Of a DNA stretch of 64,000 nt, positions 34,088 to 45,690 are shown one piece after another. The position numbers and the translations under genes are program-made. The notes under the pieces are model-generated. The model was given only the letters and a program-made list of their open reading frames with translations, was not told where the DNA came from and ran no database searches. Position 1 is the stretch's first letter. Each line of letters opens with the position of its first letter. The stretch covers positions 41,559,501-41,623,500 of the forward strand of contig BSBM01000106.1 in assembly GCA_027924585.1 (NCBI GenBank). The letters are read 5' to 3'. The DNA is from Larix kaempferi. Its lineage: Eukaryota; Streptophyta; Pinopsida; Pinales; Pinaceae.

Positions 34088-35170
34088 CGATCATCTTTAC
34101 ACAGTGACACACTTAAGAGTCGATCAATTTTTAAAGGCTCGACCAACTCTGACCATTTTCACTTCCGACCATATCTTCCAAATATTGTCGAAAAACAAAT
34201 TAAAAATTCATATCAACTATTCGATATGTTGATAATGTTTACATAGTAACAACTTCACGCCGACCAAAACGAACTGTCCATAATTTGAACCACATAGTTA
34301 AGAGATGACCAATTTTTAAAGGATCGACCACCTCGACTATCAACCATACTTTTTTTAACTATGTGGTCGAATTGATGGATACGCGTCGACTGTTAACTGT
34401 GTAATTCTGTTTTCGATTATATTTGTAACATATGGTTGGAAGTCAAAATGGTCGGGTCACTTTAGTTATAAAAAAATATGGTCGATAGTCGATTTGGTCG
34501 AGCCTTTAAAAATTGGTCAACTCTTACTATGTGGTGGAATTGATGGAAATGGGTTGGAAGTCAAAATGGTCGGCTAACTTTAGTTTTAAAAAATATGGCC
34601 GATATTCGAGTTGGTCGAGCCTTTAAAAATTGGTTGACTCTTAACTATGTGGTGGAATTGATGGACATGGGTCGGAAGTCAAAATGGCCAACTGCTAACT
34701 ATGTGGTCGAATTGATGGACATGCGTCGACTGTTAACAGTGTAATTTTGTTTTCGATAATATTTGTAAGATATGGTCAGAAGTCAAAATGGTCGGGTCAC
34801 TTTAGTTAAAAAAAATATGGTCGATAGTCGAGTTGGTCGAGCCTTTAAAAATTGGTCGAATTTTAACTGTGTGGTGGAATTGATGGACACGGGTCGGAAG
34901 TCAAAATGGTTGGTTAACTTTAGTTTTTTAAAAAATATGGTCGATAGTCGAGTTGGTTGAGCCTTACAAAATTGGTCACCTCTTAACTATTTGGTCGAAT
35001 TGATGGACACTTCGTTTTGGTCGGCGTGAAGTTGTCACTGTGTAAACATGATCAACATATGAAACAGTTGATATGAATTTGCAATTTTGTTTTCGATAAT
35101 ATTTGTAAGATATGGTCGGGAGTCAAAATGGTTGGGTCACTTTAGTTTAAAAAAAATGTTCCAATTCGAC
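34088..35170 (-). repeat. TCGACC/GTCGA tandem array, right copy (mostly inverted)
   Basis: 34088-34360 has the same orientation as the left array. At about 34360 the orientation flips, and 34360-35170 carries the reverse complement: GATAGTCGAGTTGGTCGAGCC-type markers at about 34485, 34601, 34825 and 34945. The outer border shares GGACACTTCGTTTTGGTCGG with the left array's CCGACTAAAACGAAGTGTCC. Confidence 0.85.
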
Positions 35171-35655
35171 CAAAACGAAGTTCTTTTAAAGTGGTCGAGC
35201 TAATATCTCGTTGTGCATCGCCGGAATTACAAGTTTTTGATAGATATCAAAATTTCATTTTCGTCGACATGACAAAGTAAAATAATAGTCAATGCTTAGC
35301 ATTTACGTTGGTCGGGTCGAGTTTTTAAAGCGGTCATTTTTTGCAAAAGAGTCGGATGTCTGACAAGTAGTTGGACCTCGACTAAAGAAGAGCTCCATTG
35401 AAGCGATTGCTTTTTGTTGTATTCTTTCCATTTATAGTTGTATAACTTATATTGATTCAGATTTCATACTATTGTTTAATCACAAAATGTACTATATCTT
35501 CTGCTTACAACAACAACATAAGTTTACAACTTATGTATGTTTAAGTTTACACATTTAAGAAATAAAATTGATTCCTCTATCTTCAATACTAGGTACCTTG
35601 TAAACATTTAAATCATGATTCCTCATTATTCACACTGTATGTTTTCAAATTAGGT

Positions 35656-37133
35656 ATGTCGCAAAAAATCGACTAAAGAAAGGCCGAAGAAATGGACCTT
35701 GAAAAGGAAAAGACTCAAAAAATACAAATGGAAACACTATTTAAAGACACTAAAGCAATCATAAGCCACACCGCTGAGTTCAAATAGGGCGAGTTGTACA
35801 TAGCTATTAGAGACGGGAAAATACCTAATTCAACATTGGAGGAAACCATAATTTATGAAAACATCAAGAGGTCCAACCTTCACAAGGAAACTATGTGACC
35901 ATAATTGTTTCACTGCTCAGACGTTATTGCATGGATCTTGCCCCATGTAAATACTACGACAACGATAATTTCAAATGTCATTAGGGAACGACTCGCATCC
36001 TTCGAACCATCCCACCTTGCAGCCGCATACAAGCTGCCTACCTCCAAAGTATTCCTAACTGATGATTGGGTAAGACGTGTCAATATAGATAATGTTGAAT
36101 GTGCAAGGGAAATGCTGCTACCAAAAAACAACTTAGACGCAAACATGCCAAGAAATATGCCACCCAAAACTTAAGGACCCCCTATAGAATCATAGTCCTA
36201 TTGTTGAGCAGACTCTTCGATCTACCAAACGCCAACAACTATAAACTCAGTTGGGTTCCATTGATATACCATGTTGCCACACATGGTTCAATCTTCAATT
36301 GGGCAATGATTATTTCAGAAAGTATGGCGTCAACCATTTCTACAACTCAAATCGGCCTTTCACAAGGGAAATCAGAATTCTTCATGTCTAGCTACCTTAT
36401 CGATTGCATATTATTCAGCCACCCTTTCCCTAATTTGGGATGTACTTGGAATCATAATGAAACTCCCATTCATGTAGCATATCAGCTAACTTAGGCTCAC
36501 CGATATGCAGGATACTACAAATTACTATGCGAAGAACTAATCATGCCCCTTTATTCACTTGTCTTCAATAAAGAAGCAAATTGTATGTCAGACAATGCCT
36601 TGGATGTAATAGGTGAATATAGTGACTATTACTTCTCATCAAAAGGCACATACATTAGAATGTATGGGGGCACAAAACCTCCTTCTATATTGCCCAAATA
36701 TGCTATAGATTACATTATGCATAAAGAAGCGATCAGACAAGTGTTCATCAATGGAATTGGTAACTATCTCCATCACAACAAACTAGACTCTTACCCACCT
36801 GTACCATTCAACATTGGTGGATACAAATTTCGTAAGATTAAGGCAGTGGAAGCCTTTATTGCAGACTTGCAACCTTTTCACTTTGGAACAAAATTATTTG
36901 TAAGAAATGAAAACAAACACAAGGTGGCTAAACATTGTGCTTCTTATAAAATCACTTTTGAGTACTCAAATCACTTTTTGAAAGAAGAACAAATATATAA
37001 AAGGGTACACAATATGATAGAGCTGCACAACAAACTATACCTGAAGATTGCATCTACTTCTACCCAAACTACAAGCAAAGAAAAACAACCAGAAATACAT
37101 AGGCAAAGAGAAGAGCCAGTAACAGTTGGTTGA
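35656..37133 (+). pseudogene. Unrecognised repeat-associated ORF A, broken
   Basis: I do not recognise the family. Starting at ATG 35656, after a TTAG acceptor-like site, the frame shows a charged, helix-prone N-terminus (EEMDLEKEKTQ). It continues through stops at 35674, 35788 and 35896 to DDWVRRVNIDNVECAREML. A frame change near 36175 leads into LSWVPLIYHVATHGSIFNWA, MSSYLIDCILFSHPFPNLG and, past 36492, LPKYAIDYIMHKEAIRQVF and a Lys/Gln-rich end at 37133. The text is clearly protein-like (balanced, with W/Y/H positions typical of a globular protein), about 490 residues. It may be the gene of a GTCGA-repeat transposon. My impression of similar gymnosperm repeat proteins is unverified. Confidence 0.6.
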
Positions 37134-37475
37134 ATTCCTCAATCGCTCCCAATTAGCCACAGTCGACAATTTTAGATAGATAAAGCATGACCTCCGGACG
37201 CATATATACAAGCAACAAGCAGTCGGGATCGCCGACCAATAGATGCGCGAAACCCACATTCACCCGACAACACACAGATAGGCTGTTAGTTGGAATTAAA
37301 TAGGTTATCAAATCATTCTTTAATGCAGTCATCTACTTTTAACTCACACACGCCAAACGCTTCCTCCATAAATCCCGACCTAGAGGATTGTTGGATACTC
37401 TTTTTCCAAGCACTGGAGAACCAAAATTCAAAGAAAACAGAAGCATTTTGCGAACCTGAGAGTTCTGTAGAAACA

Positions 37476-40400
37476 ATGGCACCCAAGAAAGGTTAGACTA
37501 CAACCCATTCAGCTGCAGCTAAAGTTCGTCAATTGGAGATGGCCCAAACACTGCTGGAAATCTGCTTACAACTGGTTGAAATGCTAAAGTACACTAGCCA
37601 CACTGGCGAAAAACTTGGAAAGATATTATTGCATGGGGAAAGGAGTCGAATGGCAATTGGAGGGAGCCATCCCAAAAACTGCGGACTGCTAGCATTCTGC
37701 AATACATGAATGCACCTCTGCTGGAACAGTTTGGTGGAATCAAAGACATTATTGCTCGATTCGTAGTAAGCAGATATCATAATGGAAAATTCTATTTTGA
37801 TGTTCCAGTCGAAATAAATGGTGAGGTCATCCACAAGATTACAAGGTTATCATACAAAGGTGCATATGTGCCTAGTCGATAGAGACCAGAATTGATCAAG
37901 CAGTTTACAGACCACCCAACTGGAAAGAATTCTCTAGGGTTATTGGTGACCCAGATAAAATATTAAAATTATAAAATAGTTGCGCGAATCGTGTCGACCG
38001 CTTTGTCAAGCTCCAGTCAAGGGTTTGACTTAAAAATTGAAATGCTAGAGCCTGTCCTGAGCATGGCAATAGATGAAAAAATATACAACTGGGCTAAGTA
38101 CCTTGCCGAAATTATCAAGAACATATGTTTGAAGTGCCAAGAGGATGGAGCGGCCATTCACTACCCATCTCTAATCATCTCGATAGAAATGATGCATATA
38201 AGACCAACATGAAATAAAGACTTTACTAAAGAAGGACCTATGTTATTGCAGAACTTCAATTGCTTTACGAAAGGAGGTAGCAGACTTGGGATGTCAAAAA
38301 TAAAGATTTGGCTAGAAGCCTTGTTCGAAGACTTAAAAGTTTGGTCAACCAGATGGAGAGTATCTCAGAATGTTCGACGGAGTCTGCCTCCGTCCTCTCA
38401 CATTGAACTTGCACTGGACCATACATCAGTTTGGTACTTGGAAGGAGCAAGTGGACCCGCACAAGTTCTCGACTATTAACCTTAGGTCGAGGAAATCTTC
38501 AATGAGCTTAAAAAGAAATCCAACACAAAATTGATAATTCCTGATATGGCACACCAAGTCGACATTCCCATAGTCGAACCTTTAATGGATCTAGAGAAAG
38601 AAGAAGCCTATGAAAGCCACTTATATATGGACAATTTTACATTTCAACCTCAGCCTGCGGTCGGATCAAATCCTTTAGCACTTACGTTCATTCCACACCA
38701 AGATTCACCGGAAGGAGCTGAACAATCGGATGAAGAGACCCTATCGGACAATCATTGAGTACGCCTTGAACCCCGACAACATCCAACAGATGGTCGACCA
38801 ATTATCCATAGCTCGACAAGCAAGAGATGTACAAATATAGGGCAAGGGAAAAAGAAAAATGACCATCGACAAGCCGACAGTGGAAGATGAAAATGAATTA
38901 TACGACAGCGCAACGCGAATATTGGAAGATGAAGCTAAGAACAAAATACCAGTCGACGAGTAGTTAAAGAAATTTTTGGAACCTGAACACCCTTGACCCA
39001 AAAAGAAAGTAAAGCTTATCATCAACGATGCTGTCAACCTGACAGATAGCTCAGCTCCACCATCGCCGACCATTGTCACGGAGGATACTATTTTTTATAC
39101 ACCTCTGGTAAGTAACCCCACTTTCACTTCAAGATCCATCTCAAGTTTCGAATATTGTACAAACTCTTCCTTCCCCCCTTCGAGAAACATTTCAAAATGA
39201 TAGCGACATTACCCAATTCATGACTCAACTCCCGGCCATGTTCCCTGATTGGCGAAAAATCATAACCAAGAAACTTGTATTCACAGACACTAGTTCACTA
39301 ACAGATTTTGCCCCTCTTGGTGTGATCCCAACCAAACTTTTGAATCCATCAGATACCTTAGCACCACAACCAATTGGCATGCACCATACCCATCTACAGT
39401 GCAACCCTGACACAAACAATCCAATTTTTGCTCAACAGACTTCTTTGTTCATTCCTTTTCCAGTCAATCCGTCGATGGAAGCCCATTCATCTCCCTGACA
39501 TGTCGTCGCCTCACCAGAACATTTCCCCGACGTTCAAGTTTTAGATGTAGATGCACCACTGATACTAGAAGTCTTGTCCCCTATAGTCAGTCGAGAACCA
39601 TCTTCCAGTTCAAATCCTAACCCTCCTCTTCCAGTTGATGAAACACGTGTGTCATCAACAGGTAAAATCGATACTAGTGTAGCATTCCAAAACCCTACCA
39701 ACGAGTCAACAACAGAAACAACTGAAGCAACAGTCGAGTCAACAACACAAATAACTCAGGCAGCAGTCAAGATAGTAGAGGAAGCAAAATAAGTAACAAC
39801 TAAAGAAGTACTCCCAACAAACACATTAGAAATATCAAATAGCTCAATACAAGCAGAATAGTCTACTGAAGAAGCAAAAACACAGACAGAACAACCATCA
39901 ACAATAGTCGAGACTCAAAAAGAATCAGAACAACAATTAGCGGCCCCAAAATCTAAAGGAAAATCCAAGAAAAAGGAACAAAATAAAAAACGACGCCAAG
40001 AGAAAGATCTTCAGCAATAGGAATAGCATCTTCAGCACATATCTCAATTGGGTCGCTTATCTGTACATCTTGGGCAATTTGGGCCGATCTCGACATACCA
40101 TCCACAATGAGCACCACAAGAAGAGCTCGACTTACTGGCTAATGCAATCAACCGAGAACGACATAGATGACTGGAAGCAGAGGACTGGATTCACAAAGTG
40201 GAACAAGACCAAACTCTATTTCTGACAAAGTGTCAAGATTTAGCGCAATAGGTCATACCAATTCCAATCACCTCCGATACGACAAGCACACTTGATAAAG
40301 CATTTCAGCTGTTCGAATCTGTCATGTCGGCATTATGTGAACAACTCACCATGGACCGAGAAGAACAAGCAACAATAACAACATCATTGATGTCGCAACA

Positions 40401-40959
40401 GTTTGAGGCATTCAACTCAGCACATGATCAACTCATATAGTATAATGATGAAGCATAGACAGCAAACAACGTTCTCCGTAATTGGTACAAACATTATGGC
40501 AACGTGTTTAGAGAAATGCGGGAGACAAGCGAGACAATTGACAGTCTTCATAAACAACACCGAGTAGATGATGAAACCATGGCCATAACTATTGAGGAAC
40601 AACTGATAATGGAAAATAGGAAACTGGAGAAATTGGAAAAAAGTGAAGCACAGTGGTTGATCTAGGCGCGTCATAACCTTGACAAAGTAGAACAACTCCG
40701 ACCACATCTTCAAACACTGCTTTTAGCTGTAAACGAGAAAATAGAGCTCTTTGGTTCCGACCTAATTCATCTACAGGGAAAAGCTACTCAAGAACAGATA
40801 GCTCACTTGTGAGCCTTTACAACACTTACTATCGACATCCAGAACACACTACGCCATTGGGAGAACTTCCAGCACCAAATGTCTATTTCGGCTCAAGCAA
40901 TTGTCAAGGTCTGTCTGCAACAACCAACAACACCCAGTTCCACTCCAAACAACTCATAA
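37476..40959 (+). pseudogene. Unrecognised repeat-associated ORF B, broken
   Basis: About 1,150 codons in total. It begins MAPKKG with TAG following, then AAAKVRQLEMAQTL. From 37706 a globular part reads LLEQFGGIKDIIARFV, KFYFDVPVEINGEVIHKI, PTGKNSLGLLVTQI and KIYNWAKYLAEIIKNICLKC. A middle part is Ser/Thr/Glu-rich with a basic KGKSKKKEQNKKRRQEK stretch near 39953. The last 230 residues (about 40270-40959) are strongly helical and charged, probably a coiled coil. Stops are frequent: TAG 37880, TAA near 37966, TGA 38210, TAG 40024, 40438, 40456, 40663, and TGA 40810, with frame changes near 37690 and 38735. Function unknown; no polymerase, protease or integrase motif is visible. Confidence 0.55.
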
Positions 40960-41299
40960 AGCATAGTTATACACAAGTTTTGTTCAGTAATTTTGCACAT
41001 GTTCGAAGACACTAGAACCTCCATTGGACTGTTTGCAATATAAGTGGACAAGTCCCGTCGACCAGTCCGAATATGTCGTTGAGTTGCACCGAAAATACAG
41101 TTGTATAATTGAATGTAAACATCTATATATAGGTTGTTCAGCCAATATAATGGTTAACTAAGATCCATCTATGTATCGTTCTACCCTTGCTGAATAATAA
41201 AGACTAGTGCTTGTCTCTGTCTTGTCTGTTGTCTCTGTATGATTGTGCATGCTTGTTTAAACTATATAATGTACTCATGAGCATAAATGTAGAAAGCAA

Positions 41300-41748
41300 T
41301 TGACTTTTGAATATGTTAGTAAATCTTGTCGATATGCTGGTTGACATATACAATTTCTGGTTGATACTAAATCAGTCGAGTCATTTATGGTCAATATGGT
41401 CGATATCCAAACTGGTCAATGTTGTTGTAGTCGATATCACTTGATGTCACTTTATTTTTAAAAAGGTCAAAAGTGCATATGGTCGAACTTGTAGTTTCAA
41501 CTCAACATCTTATTAGGTTCAAATTGATCTTGAGTATATGTTACCAAATCTTATCGATATGGTGGTCAAAATATCCAATTTCTGGTCGATAATAAATCAC
41601 TCGAGTCATTTATGGTCGATATGCTCGATATCCAAACTGGTCAATGTTATTGTAGTCAATATCACTTGATGTCACTTTATTTTTAAAAAGGTCAAAAGTG
41701 TATATAGTCGAACTTGTAGTTTCAGCTCAACATGTTATATAGTCGAAT
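41300..41748. repeat. Two tandem copies of a 224-bp GTCGAT-rich unit
   Basis: Unit 1 (41300-41523) and unit 2 (41524-41748) share CATTTATGGTC, GATATCCAAACTGGTCAATG and CACTTGATGTCACTTTATTT with scattered changes. It is related in word content, but not in sequence, to the TCGACC arrays and may mark the other end of the element holding ORFs A and B. Confidence 0.85.
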
Positions 41749-41850
41749 TTTTGCAGCATTATTGGCTTTAGATTCCGTTATCCTGCACATTTCCCAGTAT
41801 AAATTTATTGTTTTTATTAGTTAAAATATTTTTTATCTGGAATTTTTTGT

Positions 41851-41974
41851 TGGAGGTCGAGGAGCTCGGAGGAGGTCAGAAGAGGTCGAGGAGGTCCGAG
41901 GTCGGAGGAGGTCGGAGGAGGTCAGAGAGGTCGGAGGAGGTCGGAGAGGTCGAGTCGAAGGAGGTCGGAGGAGA
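41851..41974 (+). repeat. GGAGGTC minisatellite, purine-rich
   Basis: About 120 bp of irregular GGAGGTCG, GAGGTC and AGAGGTC units on the plus strand, nearly free of runs of pyrimidine. The open frame across it is a by-product of the repeat. Confidence 0.85.
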
Positions 41975-42880
41975 TATTTGTTTTGTAAACAATGGTTAAA
42001 ACTTCAATATGAACAGTCTCTTCGGTGGGTGGTAATATGATTCGTTGTATACTAAAGGGAAAGAAAAACAGTCTCTAACATTGTTACAAAATTTACTCTT
42101 TTCCTAACTACGTTCACTTTTGTCCCTCCAGAAACGAATACTAGTTAATAAAATAATTTTAAATAACCTTAAAAATAAATGTAAAAATAGAAGATCATAT
42201 AAAAAAGAAAAATAAAAAACTTTAAAAAAAATAAAAATCTTAAGATGAAAAGTAAAAGCAATAACGATAAGATGAAAGGTAAAAACAAAAAAATAATAAT
42301 ACATCATAAATTAATTTGAATTATTAAAAAAAACAAATAAAAAATAAATTTTTTGATTGGTTTTAAAGATATATATTTAAAATCACAAGATATTAAAAAC
42401 AGAATGGTAGAAAATTCGTACCTGTAATTGTTGTTGGCTTAAATCTCAATTTTGATGGTTTAAATTACAATTTTGATTTAAGAAATAAATAACTTTCATT
42501 ATTTCAATTCCTACACTCTAAAACTCAACCAAATTTTAACTAAAAAATAACAAATTCTTAAATCATTTAACTTACACCTTTTAAAAAAAACACGAAATTG
42601 AAAAAAAACGATGTTTATACCCACATAAACATAAAGGAAACACTTATCCTTATTACGCTCTGGACGAATCCGCAGGGCTCCACATTGAAGAAAGACAAAA
42701 CTGGAATCAAGTTATTAAAACCGAGGGTCAAGTCGGACAGCGTTCGACTACGTGTTACAGCGAAAGTGTACATGCTGTAGGAAGGTCAACTGTTGACGAC
42801 CCAAATTTGCCCTCGAGAAACATGGAAGTAGCGAAAGGTCCCTGCATCGCATCCGAGCCTGCCCTCAAAAACATCCAAAG
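41975..42880. other. AT-rich spacer upstream of the ERF gene
   Basis: Poly-A/T rich until about 42600 and then normal composition. No gene recognised. The part from about 42880 is shared with the duplicated ERF fragment and is listed below. Confidence 0.5.
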
Positions 42881-43249
42881 AAACCTCTTTACGTGGAGTA
42901 CTGTTGCGTTTGTAAATCTTGCGAAAACGTCGAAACGGGTTTTAATCGATCATCAGTGACGTATGGACGAGCAGATCTCTTTGACGTTTTCAATATCGAA
43001 AGCCAGAGTCCCTTTAGGCTTCGAATTAGTCACCCTCAGTCTCACGGTTGTTTTCCAAAATCTTCTAACGCTGATCATACGCGGTTCCACCATTTTCACT
43101 CCGGGGACTGCACATATATGTTCGCATCCATGTCTTTAGCTCCCCAACACTCCACGGCCTTTGCATTTCGTTGCTTCATTTCACTGGTTCCCCCACTGAA
43201 ATATCGTTAGAATCTCTATTTCGGCCTCAGAGCTTGTGCGTTGCCAAAT
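42881..43249 (+). promoter_or_regulatory. 5' flank / untranslated leader of the ERF gene
   Basis: A segment near 42933-43000 (AAACGGGTTTTAA, GTGACGTATGGAC, ATCTCTTTGACGTTTT) is recognisably conserved at 45360-45425 in the partial duplicate. A TGACGTA word, a bZIP-type core, lies at 42957. A weak TATA-like CATATATG is near 43112. The open frame at 42893-43210 lies in this flank and is probably not translated. Confidence 0.5.
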
Positions 43250-43867
43250 ATGGAGAATTCCGCCGAGCAGGAACATGATCATGCCATTGCTCCACCACAC
43301 GAAGATCACGGATCCCGCCAATTTAAGGGAATCCAACTGCGGAAATGGGGGAGCTGGGTATCCGAAATCCGGATTCCGAAAACTCGAAAGAAGATATGGC
43401 TGGGCTCATATGCAACACCCGAGCAGGCTGCCCGCGCTTACGACGCCGCAGTGTATTGTCTCAGAGGACCCAACGCCAAATTCAACTTTCCCGATTCTGT
43501 GCCCGACATTCCGTCTGCGTCTTCTCTTTCCCGTCAGCAGATTCGGGATGCCGCCCTCACATATGCATTGGGTTCCGGTCAACCTCCTTCGAGTTCGTCT
43601 TCTCTCACAGGGCAGGCATCGCGGCCGCAGTCGCCTTTGGTTTCGGAAATGGAGTTGTCGGGGAACGAGCAGAAGATATCGGAAGACTGGCCGGACTTGG
43701 AGCTGTGGTGGTCGCTGTGTGCGGGATCCGATGGCGCGGGGCATCCGAATTTGGAAAACTTCCCGTCGATTGACGAGGTGTCGGCGTCGGAGATCACCCC
43801 GAGTTCGCAGGAGCAGCAGGAGGAGGGCTATATCTCGATAGATCTGTGGAATTTCCATGACGTTTGA
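43250..43867 (+). CDS. AP2/ERF transcription factor (DREB-like)
   Basis: Single-exon gene of 205 codons; ATG 43250 is the first in-frame methionine. One AP2 domain spans about residues 24-81, with the YRG part [17 protein letters not shown] and the RAYD part [14 protein letters not shown], ending in NFPD. Domain position 14 is Val, typical of DREB-type factors, while position 19 is Ile rather than Glu. The YCLRGP wording is typical of small ERF group II/III proteins. The C-terminal half is Ser/Glu-rich and acidic, likely an activation region, and ends [11 protein letters not shown]. It should bind GCC-box or DRE-like promoters in the nucleus and control stress or developmental genes. It is the only intact, clearly host-type gene here. 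Its GC content is far above its surroundings. Confidence 0.95.
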   Translation: MENSAEQEHDHAIAPPHEDHGSRQFKGIQLRKWGSWVSEIRIPKTRKKIWLGSYATPEQAARAYDAAVYCLRGPNAKFNFPDSVPDIPSASSLSRQQIRDAALTYALGSGQPPSSSSSLTGQASRPQSPLVSEMELSGNEQKISEDWPDLELWWSLCAGSDGAGHPNLENFPSIDEVSASEITPSSQEQQEEGYISIDLWNFHDV

Positions 43868-44150
43868 GCTTGTGGGATGAGAATACGTTGTGTTAGTTTC
43901 GAACGTGGGACCTCTTCCTGGCTACTCAAAACGTGTTTGGCATGAGCTGTGTGTCAAAAAAGTTGCATTTTGGGCATGTAGATTTGATTAGATTGTTCTG
44001 TTGATAACTGTCATGCATCTATCATATTTTCCATGCATTATATTTTTGGGCCGTTGAACAGCTTTTGTTTGTTTATTTAATTTATAAATGAATGCAATAA
44101 ATGTTTGAAGCTATAAAGTGAAGTTATCCTCCTTTCCCTATTCTTGACCT
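43868..44150 (+). other. 3' untranslated region of the ERF gene
   Basis: A block at 43893-43950 (GTTTCGAACGTGGGACCTC, ACTCAAAACGTGTTTG) is shared with the partial copy at 45600. AATAAA at 44096-44101 is a candidate polyadenylation signal about 230 bp past the stop. Confidence 0.5.
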
Positions 44151-45229
44151 TGTTCTTTTCAAAAGATTTTTATGTTAACCATCTTATTTATTTTACGCTA
44201 ATTTACATGGATAAAAATAATAACAAATGTTACCGTTATAGTTGGTTATGAAAGATTAAATAAAGAAGTTCGTTTTACTTGAGGAATATGGTGCTCTTAG
44301 TCTCTTTGATTTATTAAAATGGTTTCCTCATTGACATGGATTCCTCAATTTATTGCGGGAAGATGGATCACATATTCATCAGTTTCTTTTTCTTACCACA
44401 GAGTCTGTGCTGCAAGAAAGTCAACATTAGGATAAAGTAAATTAGTAGCATGAATTTAACTTATTTTAATAAATATGTTTTTAATAAATATGTATAGATA
44501 AATAAATAAACTCATTAATGTAGTAGTGGTTATTAATAAAAATAATAGTACAATGTAATGATTGAGAATATGCTTTTTAATATTAAAAAGCTGAATTATT
44601 ATTATGAAGATTTATTATTGAAGTTTAGTATTTGCGAATTACATTTAAAAGGAGATAAAATTAGTCATTTCACATGTACCTGTATAGAGGTATGCGAACA
44701 TTGTTGCTGTAGAAGAAACGTCGTCGCTGTAACCAAAGCATAACAATCTGAGTATATCTTTGTGCTTGACATCTCTGATAGCATGCACTGTTTTTTTTCA
44801 TTCATTTTGGTTTTAGAGATTCTTCATGGTTTTGATCTTCCCCTTTGATCTCTGTTTTATATATAATGAACTGTGTTCTTCATGGATTTCGGTGTCTTTC
44901 TACCGTAAACATCATGAAAGTTAAATGCAATCATTTTCAATTCACGGTATTTAACTTGTGAACTATTAATATTAACCAACCACAAATTAAATGGCAAAAA
45001 TGACTGTGCTAATTATGTAACATATTCCAGAAACCCCACACAGATGATGACGATGACGACTATGAATATGATGATTGAATGTTCATCTCTCCCATATTTG
45101 ACAAACCCCACATAGACCATTAATGAAGAGACATTAAGCTGCTCTCAGACGACTATCATCGATTGCCAAGTAAAATAGCTTTTGAGTCCGTGTGATAGCA
45201 AAATTGTACGCGGTGTGGAAAGGTAAAGT
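44151..45229. other. Spacer, no gene seen
   Basis: AT-rich sequence with short open frames only (such as 44558-44743) that resemble no family I know. A GATGATGACGATGACGAC microsatellite-like stretch lies near 45042. Confidence 0.5.
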
Positions 45230-45690
45230 GTGACAATCGAATGTTCCCTTGAACAGCCACGGCGTATTTACGTAGCATCCCAACGTCGCATAAAATATTG
45301 CCTGCGTGAAATTCTGTTTTTTCTGTACAACACGCGGAAAGACAATACGTTACCAAAGAAAACAGGTTTTAACGGCCCTCCATTGACATACGGACAAATA
45401 TATCTCTTTCACGTTTTAATATCAAGACCTACGCTTCCTTCGAAGAAATCACAGCTAATACAGATCGTGTGGGTGTTGGATCAGGACAAGCAACAGGGGG
45501 GCTACATCTCGGTTGACCAGATAGGCCTGTGGATCTTTGGAGACGTTTGACTTGTTGGAGGCCCTTTTTAAAACCTGTTGGCCGCCAACCACATGGGTCA
45601 GTTTCGAACGTGCAACCTCTTCTTGGACACTCAAAACGTTTTGTATGTTGGATGGGATGACAACTATTCGAGTTTGAACCCGCATTCATT
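45230..45690 (+). pseudogene. Partial tandem copy of the ERF gene lacking the AP2 domain
   Basis: Same strand, about 1.7 kb downstream of the ERF gene. 45360-45425 matches the ERF 5' flank (AAACAGGTTTTAA, CATTGACATACGGAC, ATCTCTTTCACGTTTT). 45497-45550 matches its C-terminal end (GGGGGCTACATCTCGGTTG, then CTGTGGATCTTTGGAGACG and TGA). 45597-45660 matches its 3' untranslated region (AGTTTCGAACGTGCAACC, ACTCAAAACGTTTTG). From the first block to the stop there are about 190 bp, against about 930 in the intact gene, so some 740 bp including the whole AP2 domain are missing. The open frame 45230-45550 ends YISVDQIGLWIFGDV, but most of it corresponds to untranslated sequence. Confidence 0.85.

Noticed and set aside
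42893-43210. 105-codon open frame upstream of the ERF gene
   Set aside because: It lies in the flank conserved with the truncated copy, and the copy's sequence here does not keep the frame. It is better explained as promoter or untranslated leader.
43345-43858. Long alternative frames on both strands overlapping the ERF gene (for example 43345-43773 plus, 43406-43858 minus)
   Set aside because: They are by-products of the GC-rich ERF coding sequence. Arg-rich composition and the clear AP2 domain in the other frame decide it.
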